The translations under genes were made by a program, and so were the position numbers. The notes under the pieces are model-generated. The model did no database searches. It saw nothing but the letters and a program-made list of their open reading frames with translations, and was not told the DNA's origin. Positions 17,008 to 23,720 of a DNA stretch of 34,796 bases are shown piece by piece. Position 1 is the stretch's first letter, and each line of letters starts with the position of its first letter. The stretch is from DASRCB01 sp035653295 (GTDB taxonomy: Bacteria > Acidobacteriota > Terriglobia > Bryobacterales > Bryobacteraceae): the NCBI GenBank assembly GCA_035653295.1, contig DASRCB010000398.1, forward strand, positions 1-34,796, given 5' to 3'.

Positions 17008-17763
17008 ATGCACACCATGCTCAATCAGCAAACCCTGCACAAACTCTACGTCATGCGATTGAACGGCATGGCCGACGCCTTCCGGCAGCAACTGGAGCAG
17101 CCCGACTCGGCCGGCCTCAGCTTCGACGAGCGCTTCGGCATGCTGGTTGATCGCCAGTGGAGCTGGAAAGAAGAGCGTGCTCTGGCGCGGCGCCTGCGCA
17201 GTTCGCGGCTGAAAGGCACGGCCTCGGTGGAAGACATCGATTACCAGACCCCGCGCGGGCTCGACCGCGCGCTGGTCCGCTCGCTGGCCTCCGAATCGGA
17301 GTGGGTCAAACAACATCAGAACATTTTCCTGATCGGAGCCACCGGAGTGGGAAAGTCATGGATCGCCTGCGCGCTGGCACACAAGGCCTGCCGCGACGGA
17401 TACACCGTCTACTACGCGCGGTCCGCGCAACTGTTCCGCGAGCTGGCGCTGGCTCACGCCGACGGCAGTTTCAGTCGGCTGCTGCGCCGCCTGGCCCAGA
17501 CCGACGTGCTGCTGATCGACGACTTCTGCATGGCTCCGCTGACGGAGGCCGAACGCCGAGACCTGCTGGAGATCTGTGACGACCGTTATCAGACGCGCTC
17601 CACCATTCTGACCTCTCAGGTCCCGGTGCCTGGCTGGCATGCCCAGATCGGCGACCCTACGGCCGCCGACAGCATCCTCGACCGGCTGGTGCACAACGCC
17701 CAGCGCCTCGAGCTCAAAGGGGAATCCATGCGCAAAAAGCGCGGCGGCAGGGAGGCGGCATGA
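17008..17763 (+). CDS. istB: IS21-family helper ATPase IstB
   Basis: This 251-residue AAA+ ATPase of the DnaC/IstB type has Walker A at 110-117 (GATGVGKS), Walker B at 168-173 (LLIDDF) and the usual tail QRLELKGESMRKK. IstB loads on target DNA and activates IstA. AAGG just before the ATG serves as the ribosome site. The stop TGA overlaps the start of the third gene (ATGA at 17760-17763). Confidence 0.95.
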   Translation: MHTMLNQQTLHKLYVMRLNGMADAFRQQLEQPDSAGLSFDERFGMLVDRQWSWKEERALARRLRSSRLKGTASVEDIDYQTPRGLDRALVRSLASESEWVKQHQNIFLIGATGVGKSWIACALAHKACRDGYTVYYARSAQLFRELALAHADGSFSRLLRRLAQTDVLLIDDFCMAPLTEAERRDLLEICDDRYQTRSTILTSQVPVPGWHAQIGDPTAADSILDRLVHNAQRLELKGESMRKKRGGREAA

Positions 17764-18476
17764 GCGAGAACCGATTAACCATGAAACATTCGGGCGGCTT
17801 CTTCGCCGCCGGAGCCCAGATGAAGGACGCTCTGGGCGTGCTCTCCGACGGCGCCTTCAAGATTTTCGTTTATGTATGCCTGCACGCCGACCGGCGCACC
17901 GCGCAGCTGCGTTTCCGTATGGCCGAACTGGCCCAGGCCACCGGTCACAGTACCCGTTCGCTCACCAGTTATCTGCAGGAGATTGGCAAAGAAGTGGGCA
18001 TCGTCTATCGCGCGGCGAATCAGCATGAGCTGGGGCGCATCGAGATCCGCGACCGTTTCTGGCCTTATCAGAAGCAGGCTGCGGAAACCACTGCGGACCC
18101 CGAGCAGGCGTTGTATGTGGCGCGCGTGCGCGGGCTGTTCCTCGAGCCGGCCTGTGTCCAGGCTATGTTTTCGGCGGCCGATGAAAAGCTGGCCGCGGAC
18201 TGGTATCGGGCCGGCTTCCCCTTCGAGCAGATCGAGCGGGCTGTTCTGATCGGCTGCGCCAGAAAGTATGTGGCGCTGTTCAATCATCCGGATTCCGCGG
18301 CGCCGATCAGCAGCCTGCACTACTTTGCCGGGCCGCTGGAAGAAATCACGGCAATGGCGATGCCGCTGAATTACTGGCGCTATCTGGCGGCCAGAGTGCG
18401 CAAGATGGAAAGCCAGTGGCGTGCTCACGCAAATTCTGCGCCGGCAGCGCCCGCCGAACACGAACAAACGAAATGA
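17760..18476 (+). CDS. Third IS21 gene: helix-turn-helix, replication-initiator-like protein
   Basis: This 238-residue protein is translationally coupled to istB by a 4-base overlap and lies wholly inside the IS. Residues about 25-80 read as a winged helix-turn-helix (DGAFKIFVYVCLHADRRTAQ, FRMAELAQATGHSTRSLTSY), similar to DNA-binding domains of plasmid replication initiators and DnaD-type proteins. A helical middle domain follows (LEPACVQAMFSAADEKLAAD), and the C-terminus is Ala-rich and loose. Standard IS21 elements have only istA and istB. The role here is unknown; binding the element ends, target choice or regulation are possibilities. It is read as a genuine passenger, not a shadow, because of its length, position and coupling. 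Confidence 0.75.
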   Translation: MSENRLTMKHSGGFFAAGAQMKDALGVLSDGAFKIFVYVCLHADRRTAQLRFRMAELAQATGHSTRSLTSYLQEIGKEVGIVYRAANQHELGRIEIRDRFWPYQKQAAETTADPEQALYVARVRGLFLEPACVQAMFSAADEKLAADWYRAGFPFEQIERAVLIGCARKYVALFNHPDSAAPISSLHYFAGPLEEITAMAMPLNYWRYLAARVRKMESQWRAHANSAPAAPAEHEQTK

Positions 18477-18689
18477 TGTTGATCAGGTAACTTGACCGAT
18501 GACGATCACCTGCACCACAATGCTGTCAACAGCGCCATTCGGCGATGATCCGATCGTCATCAGCTCGGAATGAGCGATTTTCTTCGTCGGAATTCCGCAG
18601 CCTGCAGGTGCCGCAGCTTGAGCCCTGTTCGTCCGTGCAACCCGACGGTGCCCGGGTATAACCATGGGCGGCGTTTCACGCACTGGTGC

Positions 18690-18838
18690 CCATCGCCCGG
18701 CGCCAGCCGCGCCGTCTGCGATTTCCGGCCCAGTCCGTCGTACAGAATCTTCGTCTGGATCGCCCCGTCGGTCGGTCCGGTCTGCGCGGTTTTCGTCAGA
18801 ACATTTACGCTGCCCGGCGTGTCCGCAGGCCCAGACTG
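18690..18838 (-). pseudogene. Rhs YD-repeat fragment at the right flank of the IS
   Basis: Read leftward, the frame encodes GSVNVLTKTAQTGPTDGAIQ, then TKILYDGLGRKSQTARLAPG. The TKILYDGLGRKSQT part is a typical Rhs YD repeat. The frame runs on into the IS end without Rhs character. It starts where the plus-strand XRE domain begins (18836), so two unrelated coding fragments on opposite strands meet there. It may derive from the same or a related Rhs gene as that at 20172-21617. Confidence 0.6.
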
Positions 18839-19177
18839 ACCGCCATTCGCAAAGCCCGCGGCCTCACCCAGGTCGAGCTTGCGAAAGCCATCGGCGCCAC
18901 CCAGCGTTCGATTTCCTATTACGAAAACGACGATGGCGTACCGCCCGCCTCGGCGGTAATCGCGCTGGCAAGGGCGTTGAAGGTCTCGGCCGATGAGTTT
19001 GCTGGGGATGAGGTCGCCCCGTCCGAACGCGTCAATGACGACGGTGACACGAAACGGCCCTGGAAGCGATTCCAGATCATGACCACGCTGCCCGAGAAAG
19101 ATCAGCGCGCCATGGTGCGGCTGATCAATTCACTGGTCGCCGCCAATTCCAAACAGCGACTGCGGCGGGCGGGGTAA
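18836..19177 (+). pseudogene. XRE-family regulator missing its N-terminus
   Basis: The helix-turn-helix is clear: LTAIRKARGLTQVELAKAIG, then TQRSISYYENDDGVPPA and ALARALKVSADEF. A linker and LPEKDQRAMVRLINSLVAAN follow, as in XRE proteins of this length. The frame is open back to a GTG at 18686, but that part reads as the shadow of the antisense Rhs fragment, and no native start or ribosome site is seen. About ten residues appear to be lost at a recombination joint. A fused, longer product starting at 18686 remains possible. Confidence 0.65.
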
Positions 19178-19240
19178 CATACCCGTCTGGGCGAAGCATC
19201 CGATCCTGCTTTGCGGTTGTGAGCACCGCCCCGCGCCGAT

Positions 19241-19579
19241 TCAGTTGAAACGGGTCCCGCCAAATATTTCCTCGAGGAACGTGTAACCAGCCGATTCGAC
19301 GATGGGCCGCACCTTGGATAGGAAGGCTCGGCCCGTCTCATCGGGAGGGAACTGAAAAACAACCCTGAGGTCGACGCTTCTGCCCCTCGCATCAGGGTAG
19401 GTCTCCAGGATCTCCCCGCTTTCAACAAAGGCTACGTATCGATTCAGTTTGTTTTGCAGGAGCAATTGGTGCGCCGTGCCGTCCGACCAGTCCAAATGAT
19501 CGCTGATTGTGAGAACGACGTGCCCTGTTGCCCTGTCGGTACTTATGATGTCAACTACATCGGCTTGCTCTATAGACAT
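19241..19579 (-). CDS. DUF6572 family protein (probable immunity-type)
   Basis: This 112-residue protein starts at ATG 19577-19579 and reads MSIEQADVVDIISTDRATGH, then VVLTISDHLDW, HQLLLQNKLNRYVAFVESGE and YPDARGR. This is the DUF6572 pattern, small proteins often found in immunity-gene clusters behind Rhs or other polymorphic toxins. It lies 240 bases downstream of the Rhs partner gene on the same strand. An immunity role is inferred from context. Confidence 0.75.
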   Translation of the reverse strand: MSIEQADVVDIISTDRATGHVVLTISDHLDWSDGTAHQLLLQNKLNRYVAFVESGEILETYPDARGRSVDLRVVFQFPPDETGRAFLSKVRPIVESAGYTFLEEIFGGTRFN

Positions 19580-19819
19580 TCGAGAGCCCCGCGCCTATCG
19601 CCCGCTCTCATTGTGTGCACCCGGCATTCCCCGGACAGCTGGGCCGGACGACTTTTACAGTCGTTGGCAGCCGCGCCGCCTTTCATCGTAGGTTAACGTC
19701 GACGTCGGCGTCATGCCGCTGGCTGTAAGTGCCACTGTTACGGGCCGGGGAAAGCCGGGCCGGTCGTACGGCTGCTGACGCACGTGGACCGTGCGCACGG
19801 AACCGATGTCTGTTGACGC

Positions 19820-20164
19820 CTATCGCGCATCAAAGATATCGACGGCAATAGAGTCGCATGTGATCTGATACGCCCTCGTGAAGTGCTCCTTACGATCGAA
19901 ATCGTTCCATTCAATGATCAAAGATACAACGCCGTCGCGATTCTCAAGGCTCAGAATTTCACCGTCAGGCGATTCCATCGCGAAATCATCGATGAGACAA
20001 CTGTCACGCAGGATCACCCGGACGCCGCCGATGCGGACTTCAGCATCCCGTCGGACATCATCGGTGTGGACGCCCTCCAAGGCGAGAACGATAGTCCGAT
20101 TCTCGGTGAGCCTTGCTTCTTTAATTCCGGCCTCGTGAAAACTCACGTTCTGGGCAGTTAGCAT
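19820..20164 (-). CDS. Putative immunity protein of the Rhs toxin
   Basis: This 114-residue protein starts at ATG 20162-20164, seven bases after the Rhs stop, with AAGGA as the ribosome site. It is a beta-rich acidic protein (VRIGGVRVILRDSCLIDDFA, then GEILSLENRDGVVSLIIEWN, DFDRKEHFTRAYQITCD). I recognise no named family. Small size, acidity and its position directly behind a toxin tip are what one expects of a cognate immunity protein in polymorphic toxin systems. Confidence 0.65.
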   Translation of the reverse strand: MLTAQNVSFHEAGIKEARLTENRTIVLALEGVHTDDVRRDAEVRIGGVRVILRDSCLIDDFAMESPDGEILSLENRDGVVSLIIEWNDFDRKEHFTRAYQITCDSIAVDIFDAR

Positions 20165-20171
20165 TGTTTCC

Positions 20172-21617
20172 TTAATTATCCACCTCGGGTTTCCTCGGCG
20201 GTGGCGGCGTGTCAGGTTTCAAGTGTGACTCCTCGGAGCCACGGGCGACAGGGTTGCCAGACGCATCGAGATACTGATCGGCTTTACCAGTGGCTTTTGG
20301 GTTGTATCGATGGTAGTGGTCAGTGCCTTCGTGGCCTTGTGCCCCGGGCTTACCTTTATCAAACCGCACTTTGTCTCCTATCTGCTGATTCTCGAAAGTG
20401 CGATGCCCAGCCTCGGCAGCTTTGGGGTGGCTGATCTCGTGATATCCCTTGTCCTTTAGAGTGTCGGGGTTTGCTGGAAGACCGGGAGGCGGAGCCGCCT
20501 TTTCCTGGTTTGCGAACGTCGCCTGGGCCTCCATGCTGGCCTTTGTTTGCGACGTGTAGTACTCGTTGACCGACTCGCCAAGCTTCTCGCCATAATACAC
20601 GACAGCTGCAGTTGTTGCCGTAAAAAGAGCCCACTCCGCCAGATCATCGACGCCAATCACGTGCCCATTCGGATCCACATACCGCAGCGGATTGTTCGCC
20701 ACATACGCGTACTTGTTCAGCGTCTGCGGATCAGTAATATCCGCATACGGGAGCGCCGTGTTCGTCTCGATGTCCTGGCCGGTGAACGGGTCTACGATCC
20801 CGCCCTTGAACTCGTCCGGCCCGGTAAACCTCCCCTGCTGCCCGCTGAAATACCGCGCCCCAAAATAATCCCACCCCGTCTCGTCGTCCCGCACCTTCCC
20901 CGTAAACTTGCTGTTGGCCACCTCCTGCGTGGCCCCGTACACCGGCGGCGTGTCGTAATCCGCTCCCCGCACCCCCATCCCCTGCCAGATCTCCTCCCCG
21001 AACGGCAGGTAATCGTAGCGCTTCTGCACCGTCCCGTGCTGGTCCGTAACCACGCGCGTGCTCCCCAGATGATCGTCGGTCAGATACTGCGTCCCGGTCG
21101 CCGGCACGTTCTCCCTCGTCTCTTCCAGCACCAGCTGGCCCGCGGCGTCGTATACATAGTTCGTTGTGTTGGCGCCCGTGGCCTTCATCACCCGCCGGCC
21201 CTCGCCGTCATACGTGTACTGCGTGGTCGCGCTGCTCAGCGTACTTGTCAGCAGCCGATTCTCACCGTCCCAGGTAAACCCAAATCCGCCGATCGCCTGC
21301 TGATTGCCATCGAGGTCGTACGCCGAGCCCTGGATGATCAGCTGGTTCTTTGGGTTGTAGTTGCTCGACAGCGTCGGGGTGAACGTCGACAGCGGGTATG
21401 GATTCGCACCGCCGTTGGAGCTTACCGAGCGGTTGCCGAACTGGTCGTAGCCGTAGGTCTGCGACCACGTCGAATCCTCCTGCGCCGTCTGCACCCGGTT
21501 GTAGGCATCGTAGCCGAACGTCTGCGTGGCATTCAGCGACTCGTTGTTGACGATGACCTCTTTCGTCAGATTACCGTTGTTGCTGCCGGTCGATGAGCCA
21601 GGTTCTCCCATCGGCAT
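20172..21617 (-). CDS. Rhs C-terminal part with variable toxin tip, 5'-truncated
   Basis: From ATG 21615-21617 the frame gives about 481 residues: YD repeats (TFGYDAYNRVQTAQ, YTYDGEGRRVMKATG), the core signature (GWDYFGARYFSGQQGRFTGP, DE), then LNKYAYVANNPLRYVDPNGH. A variable tip follows, with a short hydrophobic helix (WALFTATTAAVVYYGEKL) and a His-rich C-terminus (GYHEISHPKAAEAGH, GHEGTDHYHRYNP, ESHLKP), which suggests a metal- or nucleic-acid-targeting toxin. I cannot name it. Full Rhs proteins are over 1000 residues; the 5' part is missing, and the first codons lie eight bases from the CRISPR array. Without a secretion signal it could be silent or serve as an orphan tip. Confidence 0.8.
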   Translation of the reverse strand: MPMGEPGSSTGSNNGNLTKEVIVNNESLNATQTFGYDAYNRVQTAQEDSTWSQTYGYDQFGNRSVSSNGGANPYPLSTFTPTLSSNYNPKNQLIIQGSAYDLDGNQQAIGGFGFTWDGENRLLTSTLSSATTQYTYDGEGRRVMKATGANTTNYVYDAAGQLVLEETRENVPATGTQYLTDDHLGSTRVVTDQHGTVQKRYDYLPFGEEIWQGMGVRGADYDTPPVYGATQEVANSKFTGKVRDDETGWDYFGARYFSGQQGRFTGPDEFKGGIVDPFTGQDIETNTALPYADITDPQTLNKYAYVANNPLRYVDPNGHVIGVDDLAEWALFTATTAAVVYYGEKLGESVNEYYTSQTKASMEAQATFANQEKAAPPPGLPANPDTLKDKGYHEISHPKAAEAGHRTFENQQIGDKVRFDKGKPGAQGHEGTDHYHRYNPKATGKADQYLDASGNPVARGSEESHLKPDTPPPPRKPEVDN

Positions 21618-21625
21618 CCGGTGAT

Positions 21626-23545
21626 GCTTCAATGAGGCCGCGATCAGCTGATCGCGGAAATGAAAACGAACATCCGAGTGATGACCTCGGGACTATCGCT
21701 TCAATGAGGCCGCGATCAGCTGATCGCGGAAATAAGGCTCTACGCTCTGTCGGTGAGCGGATCGGCGACGCTTCAATGAGGCCGCGATCAGCTGATCGCG
21801 GAAATGGGAGACTCCCGTACTATGCGCGCGTCCTGCCACCCAGCTTCAATGAGGCCGCGATCAGCTGATCGCGGAAATGAGTTCCAGATCGGATGCGTGG
21901 CGGAACACGGCGGGCTTCAATGAGGCCGCGATCAGCTGATCGCGGAAATGGAACATGGTCCACCACAATCAAGGCAGTGGCGGTGCTTCAATGAGGCCGC
22001 GATCAGCTGATCGCGGAAATCCAAAGTGCTCCGGAGTGCTCCGGGTTTTCGGCAAAGCTTCAATGAGGCCGCGATCAGCTGATCGCGGAAATTTGACGTG
22101 GAACGTGGCCACAGCCAGGGTCGTGGTGCTTCAATGAGGCCGCGATCAGCTGATCGCGGAAATGCTGCGCCGCGTGCGTGTGGAGATGAGCCGCTGCGTT
22201 GCTTCAATGAGGCCGCGATCAGCTGATCGCGGAAATGCGTCCTCACGGTAAGCAGCGGCACGGCGCAGCTCAGCTTCAATGAGGCCGCGATCAGCTGATC
22301 GCGGAAATGGTGCCTCCGAATGCTCCGGCCAACAGTCTGGCTGCGCTTCAATGAGGCCGCGATCAGCTGATCGCGGAAATTACGTGCTGCTGTCCAACGG
22401 ATACCCCACCGATGCGCTTCAATGAGGCCGCGATCAGCTGATCGCGGAAATGAATTCAGGGGTTTAGATATTGCTGAGAGAGGTAGGTTGCTTCAATGAG
22501 GCCGCGATCAGCTGATCGCGGAAATTTTCCGCGGCGCTCACTGCAACAGCGGAGAGAATCAGGCTTCAATGAGGCCGCGATCAGCTGATCGCGGAAATCT
22601 GGAAATCCCTATGGGATGAGATCACGAAGCGCCTCGCTTCAATGAGGCCGCGATCAGCTGATCGCGGAAATGTCGATGTATTTGGTGCCGGCGCGATCGG
22701 AGTTCTGCAGGCTTCAATGAGGCCGCGATCAGCTGATCGCGGAAATTGGACCACTGGCTCCTTGATCTCCTCAGCGTCGTAGGCTTCAATGAGGCCGCGA
22801 TCAGCTGATCGCGGAAATTACCGAAACAAGGGACCTCCTATGCGCTCGATCCGGGGCTTCAATGAGGCCGCGATCAGCTGATCGCGGAAATCGTGGACGC
22901 CATCACGCCGCGCAGCCAGGTCGTGATGCTTCAATGAGGCCGCGATCAGCTGATCGCGGAAATTCCGCGTGGCCCGGGAGCGCGTGGGGGAAGTGATCTG
23001 GCTTCAATGAGGCCGCGATCAGCTGATCGCGGAAATGGCGATCGAATGCTGGCGGGACTGGTGGGATCACCGCGCTTCAATGAGGCCGCGATCAGCTGAT
23101 CGCGGAAATGCGCCGTCGCCAGGTGCAATGTGCCGCGCCATGGAATGCTTCAACGAGGCCGCGATCAGCTGATCGCGGAAATGTGCCCTGTGCCATCAGC
23201 ACACGAACGCGGCCGTTCGGGCTTCAATGAGGCCGCGATCAGCTGATCGCGGAAATGTCAGTGACACCGGGGTGGTTCGTTACAGCGCCCCTGCTTCAAT
23301 GAGGCCGCGATCAGCTGATCGCGGAAATCGGGAGCGCGCCGAAGACCGCCAGTGGCTCGAGGAGCTTCAATGAGGCCGCGATCAGCTGATCGCGGAAATT
23401 GCGAGGGGTACACCTTGGCCCCCTGAAAATCGATGTGCTTCAATGAGGCCGCGATCAGCTGATCGCGGAAATGAGGGTGTGGTTGACGACTCCGGGTCGG
23501 CCCCTGAATGCTTCAATGAGGCCGCGATCAGCTGATCGCGGAAAT
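21626..23545 (-). CRISPR. CRISPR array, 27 repeats of 36 bp and 26 spacers
   Basis: Repeats start at 21626, 21698, 21770, 21843 and so on to 23510. Each is GCTTCAATGAGG, then a 20-nt perfect palindrome with arms CCGCGATCAG and CTGATCGCGG, then AAAT. All are identical except the one at 23147, which has AACGAG for AATGAG. Spacers are 35-39 bp, none repeated. On the minus strand the repeat ends in CATTGAAGC, like the ATTGAAAC-type 5' handle of many type I crRNAs. The cas operon is also leftward, so transcription is assigned to the minus strand with the leader at the right. The forward orientation is not excluded. Confidence 0.98.
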
Positions 23546-23720
23546 AGCTTCCCATCTAACCTATTCTGTTGTCAAAGGTCTGCGCTCGGGTTTTCGAGCG
23601 GTCCGGATCGATGGCAACGCACTGGCGCAGGGCCGACCGGAAACACGGGATAAAGCACTGAAAAAAGTGGGCGCGAGAGGGTCCCGCACTTTCCTCATCA
23701 TCGTACCTCTCGCGAACGGG
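23546..23720 (-). promoter_or_regulatory. Probable CRISPR leader between cas4-cas1 and the array
   Basis: This is the 175 bp between the cas4-cas1 stop and the first leader-side repeat. It includes short A/T-rich stretches (for example CTGAAAAAAG at 23658-23667) and no gene. It is the only space where promoter and adaptation signals for the array could lie if transcription is leftward. No convincing -10/-35 pair was recognised. Confidence 0.55.
23672..23714. repeat. Inverted repeat inside the leader region
   Basis: CGCGAGAGG (23672-23680) and CCTCTCGCG (23706-23714) are perfect inverted copies separated by 25 bp. Within the loop, AAAGTG…CACTTT (23665-23692) offers an alternative stem. It may be the cas4-cas1 transcript end or a leader motif bound during adaptation. 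Confidence 0.55.

Larger units (their letters stand above)
15212..18599 (+). mobile_element. Complete IS21-family element with three genes
   Basis: The left end begins TGCGGATTCCGAG at 15212. The right end, read in reverse from 18599, begins TGCGGAATTCCGACG. The two ends align over about 42 bp with one gap (shared CATTCCGAGCTGATGA), and both start with TG, as in the IS21 family. Inside are istA, istB and a third gene. At 3388 bp it is longer than the usual 2-2.5 kb because of that gene. The flanks (…ATGTCTCA at 15204-15211 and GCCTGCAG… from 18600) show no target duplication, so one side has been rearranged. Confidence 0.9.

Noticed and set aside
20547..21596. 349-residue plus-strand frame rich in Arg and Val opposite the Rhs gene
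   Set aside because: It mirrors the Rhs codons on the other strand, has no recognisable domain, and the Rhs signatures on the minus strand are unambiguous.
21593..21868. Short frames across the CRISPR array (for example 21593-21868 and 21932-22351)
   Set aside because: Their repeated peptides (RPRSADRGN, FRDQLIAASLK) are translations of the CRISPR repeat, not genes.
21626..23545. Forward-strand transcription of the array with the leader on the Rhs side
   Set aside because: The CATTGAAGC end on the minus strand and the leftward cas operon favour minus-strand transcription, and the Rhs side leaves under ten bases for a leader. Not formally excluded.
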